From the NCBI GenBank assembly GCA_030054835.1, contig JASGVS010000010.1, forward strand, positions 1 through 64,000: a stretch of DNA of 64,000 nt. The letters run 5' to 3'. This DNA is from UBA3910 sp002391465 (lineage in GTDB: Bacteria; Bacillota; Limnochordia; Darwinibacteriales; Darwinibacteriaceae). Below the pieces are notes generated by a model. That model saw nothing but the letters and a program-made list of their open reading frames with translations. It was not told the DNA's origin and did not search any database. A program made the position numbers and the translations under genes. Of the stretch, positions 51,300-60,321 are shown piece by piece (position 1 is the stretch's first letter; each line of letters opens with the position of its first letter).

Positions 51300-52904
51300 A
51301 TGCAGGCTACTAACTCAGAGAGTAAACTCTTTTACAACGCCAACTTTATTACTCTGGATGACCGCTACCCCAGGGCGGAAGCAATGCTTGTCACGGGGGA
51401 ACGCATCGCAGCCATTGGCACGCTGGAAGCGGTTACTACGGCAGCGCCTGTGGAAGCGGAGCGCATAGACCTTAACGGCCTCACAGTTGTGCCCGGATTC
51501 AACGACAGCCATCTCCACCTGCTTAATTGGGGTTTGAGCATGGCAGGTATCGATTTGACCCAAGTTCGTTCTATCCACGAAATGATAGCACTTGGACGCA
51601 ATTACTTACAGACCCAACCGGATGCAAGGGTGATCATGGGTCGCGGCTGGAGTGATGAGAAATTCGACTCCAAACGGCTGCCTAACAGATGGGACTTGGA
51701 TCAAATAGCTCGGGATGTCCCGGTCCTTTTCACCCGCGTGTGCGGCCACGTATGTGCAGTGAACTCTAAAGCGCTGGAACTGGCCGGTATTAACGCAAAC
51801 ACAGATAATCCGGCCGGAGGCAGTATTGATCGGGATCCCCTCTCAGGCGAACCCACTGGGATCCTGCGGGAGACAGCGATAGAACTGATCTACAAACTCA
51901 TCCCCACCCCCTCCATTTCCGAACTAAAGGGCATCCTGCGCGGCGCAGCCCAAGCTGCCGCAGCAGTTGGCCTTACCTCTGTGCAGGCTAACGACATTCA
52001 GGGAGCGGCGGGGTTAAGCACGCAACTGGAGGCCTACCGCCAACTGGCGGAAGCGGACGAACTGCCCATTCGTGTCAACTTACAGGCGAGCATGCCCACA
52101 CTCAGCGACATTACCAGCTACCTAGCGGCTGTTGAGGGGTCCCGCGATTTCGGGACTTATTTGGCCCTGGGCCCTGTCAAACTTTACGCCGACGGATCAT
52201 TGGGAGCCAAAACGGCTGCCATGAGTGAGCCCTATCTGGACGCGCCGGAAACGCGGGGCGTTCCCATTTACAGCCAACCAGAGCTCGACGAGCTTGTTCT
52301 AGCAGCTGCCCAGGCTGATCTCCAGGTGGCGGTGCACGCCATTGGCGATTGGGCCTTGGATATGGTACTCACAAGCTACGCCAAGGCAAAGGCAGCGGTT
52401 CCCGCTTGGAGCAAAAGACCCCGGGTCGTTCACTGCCAGATTGCCCGTTTAGAACAGCTGGAACGCATGGCTGAGCTTAGGGTTGTAGCCGATATTCAGC
52501 CCATTTTCGTCCCCACCGATCGCCACTTCGTGGAGGCGAGAATCGGCACCACAAGGGCCCGCTACGCCTACGCCTGGAAAACAATGGTGGAACTTGGCAT
52601 CGCCACCGCCGGCAGTTCAGACTGCCCCATCGAAAACTGCAATCCCCTCCTGGGCCTCCAGGCAGCCATCACCAGGGACGGCTGGCACCCGGAAGAGTGC
52701 CTCACTCCCCTGGCGGCGCTCAAACTCTTCACCATTGGTTCGGCCTACGCTGCCCACGAAGAAAACGAAAAGGGCACCCTCAGCCCGGGCAAACTAGCCG
52801 ATTTTGTGGTACTGCCCCAAGATCCCCTGACTGTGGAGCCAGAAGCGTTGGGGCAGATGGAAGTTGCTGCCACCTATGTGGGCGGCAGGCGTGTTACACA
52901 GTAA
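51300..52904 (+). CDS. amidohydrolase of the YtcJ-like family
   Basis: 534 residues from ATG at 51300, with GGAGG at 6 nt; the frame reaches 28 codons further upstream without a better site. Metal-binding motifs are GFNDSHLHL (HxH), the His in AVHAIGDWAL and AGSSDCPIEN (Asp). The family hydrolyses amide or ring bonds of exocyclic amides and imidazole-type compounds, cytosolic, with zinc. The substrate is unknown. Its end overlaps the convergent IMPase-family gene by 11 nt. Confidence 0.88.
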   Translation: MQATNSESKLFYNANFITLDDRYPRAEAMLVTGERIAAIGTLEAVTTAAPVEAERIDLNGLTVVPGFNDSHLHLLNWGLSMAGIDLTQVRSIHEMIALGRNYLQTQPDARVIMGRGWSDEKFDSKRLPNRWDLDQIARDVPVLFTRVCGHVCAVNSKALELAGINANTDNPAGGSIDRDPLSGEPTGILRETAIELIYKLIPTPSISELKGILRGAAQAAAAVGLTSVQANDIQGAAGLSTQLEAYRQLAEADELPIRVNLQASMPTLSDITSYLAAVEGSRDFGTYLALGPVKLYADGSLGAKTAAMSEPYLDAPETRGVPIYSQPELDELVLAAAQADLQVAVHAIGDWALDMVLTSYAKAKAAVPAWSKRPRVVHCQIARLEQLERMAELRVVADIQPIFVPTDRHFVEARIGTTRARYAYAWKTMVELGIATAGSSDCPIENCNPLLGLQAAITRDGWHPEECLTPLAALKLFTIGSAYAAHEENEKGTLSPGKLADFVVLPQDPLTVEPEALGQMEVAATYVGGRRVTQ

Positions 52905-53655
52905 TCAGTTGTAGGAGTTCAGCGTGGATGATGCCGTTGGTGGCAATTACATCCCGGCCGAAGGGATCGAAGGGGCTGTCCGCCCAGGCAGTCACCCTTC
53001 CCCCTGCCTCTGCCACAATCAGGCTAGCAGCAGCAATATCCCACGGTTTGAGGTCCCGTTCCCAAAACCCATCGAGGCGACCGCAGGCAACATGGCACAG
53101 ATCGAGTGCTGCTGCGCCGAAGGAGCGCACTCCCTGGGACGCTTTCATGGCCCGCTTAAAGGGAAGCATGTTATCCCGTTCAGTTGTGGCCACGTCATAG
53201 GGAAAGCCTGTGGCAAGCAGACTGTCTATCACCCGTTCCGTTCGGGAAACTTCAACGGGCTTACCGTTCAAAAAGGCTCCACCGCCTTTTTCAGCACTGA
53301 AGCACTCATCCAAAACTGGATTATAGACCACACCCAACACGATTTCGCCCCCTTTAGCCAAAGCCATGGATACGGCGTAATGGGGGTAACGGTGGGCGAA
53401 GTTGGTGGTGCCATCGAGGGGATCGATTACCCAGACGTACTCTTCGGAGCGGGCGGTAAAGCCCCCCTCCTCCGCCATAATGCTGTGCTGGGGGAACAGG
53501 CGCTGCAGCTCAGAAACAGCAAAATCCTCAGCAGCCCGATCCGCGTCCGTCACCGGGTCGATGGTACCCTTGTATTCAATCTCAAAACCAGTCCGGGTCT
53601 TTTCCAGTAAAACCTGGCCCGCACCTCTTGCTATGGCCTCTGCCTTTGCTAACAA
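52894..53655 (-). CDS. inositol monophosphatase-family phosphatase
   Basis: 253 residues with the Mg2+-binding motifs DPVTDADRAAED, EEGG, IDPLDGTTNFAH and the C-terminal WDIAAASLIVAEAGG. It hydrolyses a sugar or inositol phosphate ester. It lies on the same strand as serC, with a strong terminator between them. Since no serB is seen here, a phosphoserine substrate is conceivable but unsupported. TTG at 53655 has GGAGG about 8 nt upstream. Confidence 0.9.
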   Translation of the reverse strand: MLAKAEAIARGAGQVLLEKTRTGFEIEYKGTIDPVTDADRAAEDFAVSELQRLFPQHSIMAEEGGFTARSEEYVWVIDPLDGTTNFAHRYPHYAVSMALAKGGEIVLGVVYNPVLDECFSAEKGGGAFLNGKPVEVSRTERVIDSLLATGFPYDVATTERDNMLPFKRAMKASQGVRSFGAAALDLCHVACGRLDGFWERDLKPWDIAAASLIVAEAGGRVTAWADSPFDPFGRDVIATNGIIHAELLQLITV

Positions 53656-53690
53656 AGTTTTTCCTCCTCGAGTATATACTTCGTCAAAAA

Positions 53691-53711
53691 AGGGGGAGAA
53701 TGCCTCCCCCT
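53691..53711. terminator. terminator after serC
   Basis: AGGGGGAG (53691-53698) pairs with CTCCCCCT (53704-53711) around 5 nt, with T tracts on both strands. Confidence 0.85.
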
Positions 53712-53747
53712 CAAAAAAACTTCACTGCCGCTGCGGCAGAACCCGAT

Positions 53748-54830
53748 CTAGTTCTTATTCTTGAACGCCAGCATGAAGTCGCGCAGGGCTTCACAGGCAG
53801 CGGGAGGTACCGCGTTGTAAATGGAAGCCCGGCAGCCGCCAATGGAGCGGTGACCCGCTAAGCCCACAAAGCCTTGGGCAGCGGCCTCCTGTAGGAACTT
53901 TTGTTCCAATTCCTTAGTAGCTAAATTGAAGGTCACGTTCATCAGTGAGCGGCTGTCCTTGGCGGCATGATCAGTGTAGAAGCCGTCGCTCTGATCGATG
54001 GCGTCGTAGATAACAGCCGCCTTAGCCTCGTTCTGCTCCTCAATGGCCTTCACTCCGCCTAAGCTGTCAACCCACGCCAGTACTCTACCCAGCAGGTAAA
54101 TGCCGAAGGTAGGAGGAGTGTTGAAGAGGGAGTTGCTCTTTACATGGGTCGAATACTTAAGCATAGTCGGCAGATCCTGTTCAGCCTGGTCCAGCAGATC
54201 ATCGCGGACAATCACAACGGTAACACCGGAAGGTCCTAAGTTCTTCTGGGCTCCGGCATAGATCAAGCCGAATTTGCTCACGTCTATCGGTTTGGAGAGG
54301 ATATCGCTGGACATGTCCGCAATCAAGGGTACACCCTTGGTGTCGGGGAATTCACGCCACTGGGTGCCGTAGATCGTGTTGTTGGAGGTAATATGCACGT
54401 AGGCTTCATCTCCACTGATCTCCAAGCTGTCTAGGGCAGGAATATAACTGTAAGTCTCCCCTTTACTACTCCCCCCGATTTTCACCTGACCAAAGCGCTC
54501 CGCTTCGTCCCGAGCCTTTTCGGACCAGGAACCGGTGAGGATGTAATTGGCCGTCTTATCTTGCGACAAGAAGTTCATGGGCACCATGGCGAACTGCAGA
54601 CTGGCTCCGCCCTGCAAAAAGAGAATTTGATAGTTACTGGGTATATTTAACAGTTTGCGCAGCAGTTCTTTAGCCTCGTTATGTACCGCATCGTAATCTT
54701 TACTGCGGTGGCTTAACTCCATGACAGACATGCCCGTGCCCCTAAAGTCCAGAAGTTCCGCCTGGGCTTCCTGCAGCACTGCCAAAGGCAGAGCGGCGGG
54801 ACCGGCGTTGAAGTTATACGCTCTGTTCAT
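53748..54830 (-). CDS. serC: phosphoserine aminotransferase
   Basis: 360 residues, a PLP enzyme with FNAGPAALP, LFLQGGAS, the Schiff-base Lys in YAGAQKNLGPSG, and HRSIGGCRASIYN (phosphate-binding His/Arg). It transaminates 3-phosphohydroxypyruvate to phosphoserine. It is divergent from serA, sharing a 149-bp control region. Confidence 0.95.
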   Translation of the reverse strand: MNRAYNFNAGPAALPLAVLQEAQAELLDFRGTGMSVMELSHRSKDYDAVHNEAKELLRKLLNIPSNYQILFLQGGASLQFAMVPMNFLSQDKTANYILTGSWSEKARDEAERFGQVKIGGSSKGETYSYIPALDSLEISGDEAYVHITSNNTIYGTQWREFPDTKGVPLIADMSSDILSKPIDVSKFGLIYAGAQKNLGPSGVTVVIVRDDLLDQAEQDLPTMLKYSTHVKSNSLFNTPPTFGIYLLGRVLAWVDSLGGVKAIEEQNEAKAAVIYDAIDQSDGFYTDHAAKDSRSLMNVTFNLATKELEQKFLQEAAAQGFVGLAGHRSIGGCRASIYNAVPPAACEALRDFMLAFKNKN

Positions 54831-54910
54831 CTAACTGCCTCCTCCTGGTTTCCACTTTTCTCTATCCTATCATAAACTAAGCAGGAAACCAACTATTCTA
54901 CGGATCCCTT

Positions 54911-54938
54911 TTGATAATGTTACTCATTATGGTATAAT
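54911..54938 (+). promoter_or_regulatory. serA promoter with a Fur-box-like palindrome in the spacer
   Basis: -35 TTGATA (54911-54916), 16-bp spacer, -10 TATAAT (54933-54938). The 19-mer at 54913-54931 has GATAATG and CATTATG arms and agrees with the classical Fur box at 16 of 19 positions. Occupancy would block RNA polymerase. Confidence 0.65.
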
Positions 54939-54979
54939 TAACCCACAATCACAACGGAAAGTGCGGAAGGAGGATTTTC

Positions 54980-55915
54980 GTGTTTCGAGTGCTCGTTTCT
55001 GACAAGATTGATGAACTGGGCTTAGCCCCCCTTTTAACGAATGACCAGATTGAGGTTGTACAGAAAAACGTGGCTGAGGTGGATGACCTGGACAGCTATG
55101 ACGCCATCTTGGTGCGCAGCGCAACCAAGGTGACGGCAGAAGTTATCGAGAAAATGCCGCGGCTCAAGATAATTGGCCGGGCAGGCGTCGGTGTGGATAA
55201 TATCGACCTTGCAGCGGCAACCGCCAAGGGCATTAACGTGGTCAACGCTCCCTGGGGCAACATCGTTTCCACCGCTGAGCATACCTTTGCCATGATGATG
55301 GCCCTAGTCCGCAGCATCCCCCAAGCCCACAACTCCCTGAAGAACCACGAGTGGAAGCGCTCTTCTTTTCTAGGTACGGAGCTGAAGGGCAAGACGTTAG
55401 GCTTAATTGGCTTTGGCCGTGTAGGTACAGAACTTGCCAAGCGGGCGGTAGCCTTTGAGATGAACGTCCTCGCCTACAGTCGTTCCATCACGCCCGAACG
55501 GGCGGAGAAATACGGGGCAAAGGCAGCTACCTTCGAGGATATCCTGAGGGAGAGCGACATCATATCGGTCCATACCGGCCTGACGGAACAAACCAGAGGC
55601 CTGCTTAACGCCGAGAGTCTAGCCAAAACGAAAAAGGGCGTTCTGATCATTAACTGTGCCCGGGGCGGCATTGTGGATGAAAAAGCCCTGCAAGAGCTCC
55701 TAGCCAGCGGTCATGTGGCCGGAGCTGCCCTTGATGTGTACTCCCAGGAGCCCCCGACAGATTTCTCCCTCATCGACATGGATAATGTCATTGTCACTCC
55801 TCACATTGCCGCCTCAACCAAGGAAGCCCAGCTTAATGTGGCGGTGATGGTGGCGGAAGAGGTGCTAAACTTCGCCCAAGGCAAACCGGTACAGAACAGC
55901 GTCAACTTTCCCTGA
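54980..55915 (+). CDS. serA: D-3-phosphoglycerate dehydrogenase, short form without ACT domain
   Basis: 311 residues of the D-2-hydroxyacid dehydrogenase family: NAD loop GLIGFGRVGTELAKRA, catalytic Arg in NCARGGIVDE, Glu in DVYSQEPP and His in TPHIAAST. The C-terminal ACT and intervening domains of the long form are missing, so serine feedback through ACT is absent. It makes 3-phosphohydroxypyruvate, the first step to serine. GTG at 54980 has AGGAGG at 6 nt. It is followed 16 nt later by the DUF1015 gene. Confidence 0.92.
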   Translation: MFRVLVSDKIDELGLAPLLTNDQIEVVQKNVAEVDDLDSYDAILVRSATKVTAEVIEKMPRLKIIGRAGVGVDNIDLAAATAKGINVVNAPWGNIVSTAEHTFAMMMALVRSIPQAHNSLKNHEWKRSSFLGTELKGKTLGLIGFGRVGTELAKRAVAFEMNVLAYSRSITPERAEKYGAKAATFEDILRESDIISVHTGLTEQTRGLLNAESLAKTKKGVLIINCARGGIVDEKALQELLASGHVAGAALDVYSQEPPTDFSLIDMDNVIVTPHIAASTKEAQLNVAVMVAEEVLNFAQGKPVQNSVNFP

Positions 55916-55931
55916 AGGAGGGTGATGGATA

Positions 55932-57173
55932 ATGGCAGTAATAAAACCGTTCCGGGCAGTAAGACCCAGGCAGGATCTTGCCCACCAGATCGCGGCGTTG
56001 CCCTATGATGTTATGGATTCGGTTGAGGCCAAGGAGATGGTGAAAGGAAACGAATACTCCTTCCTCCGCATCGATCGGGCTGAGATCAACTTCCCTGAAA
56101 TGGCCGATCCCCTCGAAGAGCGGGTGTACGCCAAAGCAGGGGAGATTTTCAACAGGATGATGGCAGAAGGGCAGTTCATCCAGGAGAAGCAGGACGCATT
56201 TTATATCTACCGTCAGATTATGGACGGCAGGGCCCAGACCGGACTTGTGTGCTGTGCCTCCATTGATGACTACGAGAACAACATAATCAAGAAACACGAA
56301 TTTACCCGTCCCGACAAGGAAATTGACCGGATTAACCATATCAAAGCGCTGGATGCCCAATCGGGCCCCATTTTCCAGACCTATCTGGACCGGGCCGAAA
56401 TCAATGCCATCATCAACGATTGGGCGAACAGTCGGAAACCGGTTTACCAGTTCACTGCCCACGGCGTAGAACAGATCGTCTGGATCATTGACGACCAGGC
56501 TGTCGTGCAGAAGTTGGTGGATCTGTTTGCGGAGGTCGACTACCTCTACATCGCCGACGGGCACCACCGCTCCTCCGCCGCTGTCCAGGTCGGCCTGGAA
56601 ATGCGGAGGCTGTACCCAGACGCACCGGCAGACGCAGAATTCAACTATTTTCTCTCCGTCCTCTTCCCCGCCGGGGATCTGAAGATCTGGCCTTACAACC
56701 GCTTAGTAGCAGACTTGGCCGGAGCAAAGCCCGAGGAATTCCTTGCGCGAGTGGCTGAGAGATTTACAGTAATGCCGGCACCGGTAAGCCCATTTGAGCC
56801 AAGGGAGCGCCAGACGTTTGGCATGTACCTGGAGGGGAAATGGTATAAACTAATCCCAAAACCGGAGTTAATACCAACTGACGATCCCATCGGCAGACTG
56901 GATGTGGCTATCCTCCAGAATAACCTGCTAGGCCCCATCCTGAAAATCGATGATCCCCGCACCGATGGGCGCATCGACTTTGTGGGTGGTATCCGCGGTG
57001 TGAAGGAGTTAGAGCGGCGGGTGGCGGAAGATATGACAGTCGCTTTTTCCATGTACCCCACCGCTATTGAAGACGTGATCTCTGTGGCGGACAGTGACGG
57101 TGTGATGCCGCCCAAATCTACCTGGTTTGAACCAAAACTGCTGAGCGGCTTATTCATTCACAAACTGAAATAA
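55932..57173 (+). CDS. DUF1015 protein with ParB/Srx-like GHHR motif, linked to serine synthesis
   Basis: 413 residues of the DUF1015 family, starting MAVIKPFRAVRP as family members do, with the conserved IADGHHRSSAA segment near residue 213. DGHHR is the signature of ParB/sulfiredoxin-like nucleotide-binding folds found in the archaeal and staphylococcal serine kinases SerK and SbnI. The gene follows serA by 16 nt and probably shares its transcript. A role in phosphoserine/serine interconversion is inferred; no serB is seen in the window. Confidence 0.85.
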   Translation: MAVIKPFRAVRPRQDLAHQIAALPYDVMDSVEAKEMVKGNEYSFLRIDRAEINFPEMADPLEERVYAKAGEIFNRMMAEGQFIQEKQDAFYIYRQIMDGRAQTGLVCCASIDDYENNIIKKHEFTRPDKEIDRINHIKALDAQSGPIFQTYLDRAEINAIINDWANSRKPVYQFTAHGVEQIVWIIDDQAVVQKLVDLFAEVDYLYIADGHHRSSAAVQVGLEMRRLYPDAPADAEFNYFLSVLFPAGDLKIWPYNRLVADLAGAKPEEFLARVAERFTVMPAPVSPFEPRERQTFGMYLEGKWYKLIPKPELIPTDDPIGRLDVAILQNNLLGPILKIDDPRTDGRIDFVGGIRGVKELERRVAEDMTVAFSMYPTAIEDVISVADSDGVMPPKSTWFEPKLLSGLFIHKLK

Positions 57174-57197
57174 GAAGAGACATCTAGTTGAATATAG

Positions 57198-57220
57198 GCC
57201 GTGGGCCCGGTGCCCACGGC
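57198..57220 (+). terminator. terminator of the serA-DUF1015 operon
   Basis: GCCGTGGGC (57198-57206) pairs with GCCCACGGC (57212-57220), followed by TCTTTGTTTT. Confidence 0.88.
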
Positions 57221-57299
57221 TCTTTGTTTTCATCTTGACAGAAAACTGCCGCCAAAAGCAGAATAAAATTAGCTAATTTAACTAAGAAGGGGTGATGTC

Positions 57300-58028
57300 A
57301 TGCTCACGATCAGTTCCACCGAAGCTCAAAACAATTTCGGAAAATATCTGCTGCTGGCCCAAGAGCAGGACATAATCATTACCCGTAACGGACAAGAAGT
57401 GGCCAAACTCACTGCCCTGAGGGATAAGGCAGGTTTTGGGGCTGAATCTGCTCGTGTAAGCGGTTACGGACTCGGCAAAGCGACCTACCAGGCGTTTCTG
57501 GAGTTGAGCAAGAACAGTGCTGAGCGCTATGAGTACATTGACGGTGAGATATTCCTGCTGACATCCCCAAAAACAGAGCACCAACTGGCTTTGACCCAAT
57601 TGTTTGGGGCATTCCACCGCTTTTTTGACGGTAAGGAATGCATTCCCTTCGTTGCTCCTTAGGATATTACCATCAGCCGTTTTGCCGGTGATATTAACGT
57701 AGTACAGCCTGACCTAATGGTAATCTGCGATCTAGCCGAGCAGCTCGCACCCGATGGCTATTACAAAGGGGTGCCCACTTTAGTGTGTGAAATACTCTCC
57801 GCATCAAGTCGCAAACATGATTTGCTGAAAGAATTGTCCCTTTACCTGGATGGGGGTGTGAAAGAGTACTGGATTGTTGACCCGCAGAACAAAACGATCG
57901 CTATTTACCGTTTTTCAGATGGGGAAATAACTGAGCACCTGACCTTTAAGGCACCGGAAAACGCCCATTCCCCCACCTTCCCCGCTCTGGTGGTTGATTT
58001 AACGCGAGTCTTTCGCCCCATTCCTTAA
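57300..58028 (+). pseudogene. Phd/YefM antitoxin-Uma2 nuclease fusion interrupted by an in-frame amber codon
   Basis: One frame from ATG at 57300 encodes a Phd/YefM-like N-terminus (residues 1-45, MLTISSTEAQNNFGKYLLLA) joined to a Uma2-type PD-(D/E)xK domain. A TAG at 57660-57662 stops it after residue 120. Without that codon the same frame continues to 58028 with the Uma2 core: VQPDLMVICD, CEILSASSRKHDLLKE and EYWIVDPQNKT, the nuclease Asp, Glu and Lys all present. TAG is an ordinary stop elsewhere here (msrB, niaX and the thioredoxin-fold gene end in it), so a nonsense mutation is most likely; readthrough or a sequencing error are alternatives. Uma2 domains are common in mobile or toxin-like contexts. 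Confidence 0.8.
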
Positions 58029-58113
58029 TCCACTTTTCGCCCGGCATGAGCAGGTATTTTACTGATACGCGGGAAGTAACTAACTAAAATTTAATGGAAT
58101 TGGAGGGATTGTT

Positions 58114-60237
58114 GTGAAAAGGCTTTGCGAATTTACAAAAAAGCCCCGGGGGATGCTTCTCTTCTCATTGGCACTCATCATTATCGCCAGCTTCCTAGCG
58201 GGCATGTTCCACACCTCGCTCTATTCAGTCAAAGTGGAACGGATCGAATTTGAAACTGAACGGGGTACCCTCACGGGCCTCCTGTACATGCCCAAGGGAG
58301 CCGGAGCGAATGATCCCCGTCCCGTGATCATCACTACCCACGGTTACCTCAACACCAAGGAGATGCAGGACGCACCGGCAATTGAAATGTCCCGGCGCGG
58401 CTACATCGTCTTGGCCCTGGATATGTACGATCACGGCGACTCCAGATGGGCAGAGCCCATCCCGCCGGGCGGCCATTTCGGTACATTCTGGATTTACGCC
58501 CAGTTCGATGCGGCCAAGTACATATACGAACAGGATTTCACTAAGAAAGATGCGAACGGTAATGCCTACGTGGCTGTGAGCGGCCATTCCATGGGTGGTT
58601 TTTCCTCCTTTATTGCCATGTACATGGATGAAATGGCTGCGCTGCAAAACGGCTACCGGATGATCTACACCGGTATTTCAGTCGGTTCGGACTTTTCCTA
58701 TGCCGCGGCGGTAGCATCCCAGGAACAGTTCATGGCGGCATTCGGCTCCCGTACCGTCGGTATGATTGCAGCCCATTACGATGAGTTTTTCTTTAATAAG
58801 TCTGCGGCGGAGAAAACTGAAGCGGAAAAAGCTGTGGTGGGCACCGTCGTCTACAAAGACTTCCCCGCAACCATCTCGGGTAAGGCTTTCCTCGGCTTAG
58901 AACCAACCGCGACTCCAGGCGAGGCAGGCAGGTTCTACACCGTTGATTCGGGCCCGGTCATGATCAATGACATGATAGTGCGCGCTTCCGAGCTGGGCCG
59001 CCGCGTCATTTACACACCCAATGAGATTCATCCCTGGAACCACTTTTCCAAGCGGACAACGGCACATCTGATCGATTTTTACACCAACGCCTTTGCCGGT
59101 GTAACATCTCCCAACCAGACTAAGGTAAACCTGAACCCAAGCAACCAAATCTGGTGGCTGAAGGAAGGCTTTAACTTCCTTGCCCTGATCGGCTTCTTCC
59201 TCTTTGTCATCTCCCTAGTCAGAATACTGCTCACCCTGCCCTTCTTCCAAAAGGCAAGAGTGGCTCAGCCACAGGTGGTTTCAGCAGGGAAAACCAGAAA
59301 CGGGAAGATCATTTCTTGGCTGGTAATCATCCTTGCCACACTGCTGCCCGCCATCTTCTTCCCTGCCCTGTTCAACAAGACCGCGGCAGGTATGAAGCCC
59401 CTCCTCTGGGGAACAATTGTGGTGGCGGTACTCAGCATCGCTTGGCTCTTCTACAAACGCCAGGAGCAGCAAGGAGAGGACAGCCCCATCTGGATGCAGG
59501 CCGGTGCTATCGCCTTCTTCGCACTCCTTTTGGTGATCTGGATCTTGAGAGCCAATTCCCTGCTGGTTTTGGGCAGCACCTACAACCAGCCCACCACTAA
59601 CCAGATTGCCTATTGGGCAGTTGCCAGCGGGTTAATTGCCGCCCTAATCAACGTGATTGTCTACTACCTAGACAGAAAGGGAAAAGGGGCCCGTTTGGAA
59701 GCTTATGGGCTGGTGCTTGAGCCCATGGTCATCGTCTCAGCCTTGGCAGCTGCTTTGGTGGCAGTTGTGGCAGGCTACATCGTGCTCTGGCTGATGCAGG
59801 CTCTCTTTGGAGTTGACTTCAGGATCTGGACATTAGCGGTACGCACCTTTAAGTTCGAACATGTCCGCACCGCCCTCAGGTATCTTCCCTATTTCTTCGT
59901 GTTCTACCTGATCAACGCAGTTGCGGTCAATGCCAATACGCGTGGATTGAAGAAATGGGGCTGCCTGGCCGCTGTGGCCTTGAACTCGGGCGGTCTCATC
60001 CTCTGGCTGCTGTACCACTACGGTAAAGTGTTCCTAACGGGAGTGGCCGGTTTCCCAACCGAAACGCTGAACGGCATCCTCCTCATTGCCCTGGTACCCG
60101 TCTTGGGCATTGCCGGGGTGTATGCCCGTAAGCTGTTTGAGGAAACGGGTAACGTCTGGTTGGCCGCTTTCTTGAACGCCATTCTCTTCACTATGATTAC
60201 CGCAGCCAACACCGCCATGTTCTGGAATTTAATGTAG
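58114..60237 (+). CDS. alpha/beta hydrolase fused to a multi-helix membrane domain
   Basis: 707 residues. One N-terminal membrane helix (about 15-32) is followed by an alpha/beta hydrolase (about 40-330) with TTHGYLNT (oxyanion), the nucleophile motif SGHSMGG and a later IHPWNH (His). About eight further helices (350-705) form an integral membrane domain. The enzyme domain probably faces outward. The family is seen in Clostridia but I know of no assigned substrate. GTG at 58114 has GGAGG upstream. It ends at a strong terminator. Confidence 0.82.
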   Translation: MKRLCEFTKKPRGMLLFSLALIIIASFLAGMFHTSLYSVKVERIEFETERGTLTGLLYMPKGAGANDPRPVIITTHGYLNTKEMQDAPAIEMSRRGYIVLALDMYDHGDSRWAEPIPPGGHFGTFWIYAQFDAAKYIYEQDFTKKDANGNAYVAVSGHSMGGFSSFIAMYMDEMAALQNGYRMIYTGISVGSDFSYAAAVASQEQFMAAFGSRTVGMIAAHYDEFFFNKSAAEKTEAEKAVVGTVVYKDFPATISGKAFLGLEPTATPGEAGRFYTVDSGPVMINDMIVRASELGRRVIYTPNEIHPWNHFSKRTTAHLIDFYTNAFAGVTSPNQTKVNLNPSNQIWWLKEGFNFLALIGFFLFVISLVRILLTLPFFQKARVAQPQVVSAGKTRNGKIISWLVIILATLLPAIFFPALFNKTAAGMKPLLWGTIVVAVLSIAWLFYKRQEQQGEDSPIWMQAGAIAFFALLLVIWILRANSLLVLGSTYNQPTTNQIAYWAVASGLIAALINVIVYYLDRKGKGARLEAYGLVLEPMVIVSALAAALVAVVAGYIVLWLMQALFGVDFRIWTLAVRTFKFEHVRTALRYLPYFFVFYLINAVAVNANTRGLKKWGCLAAVALNSGGLILWLLYHYGKVFLTGVAGFPTETLNGILLIALVPVLGIAGVYARKLFEETGNVWLAAFLNAILFTMITAANTAMFWNLM

Positions 60238-60276
60238 GCGGGGTTCAGAGCAGAACAATTTTGTCTAGAAAAGAAG

Positions 60277-60299
60277 ACGCCCGGGCAATGCCCGGGCGT
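60277..60299. terminator. bidirectional terminator between convergent genes
   Basis: ACGCCCGGG (60277-60285) pairs with CCCGGGCGT (60291-60299), followed by TTTTT; on the other strand CTTCTTTT follows. Confidence 0.88.
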
Positions 60300-60321
60300 T
60301 TTTGTGTCAAATTGGAGTCGC

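Noticed and set aside
57660..57662. Amber codon as pyrrolysine or selective recoding
   Set aside because: TAG ends several ordinary genes here (niaX, msrB, the thioredoxin-fold gene), and there is no recoding hairpin that I can see; a nonsense mutation is simpler.
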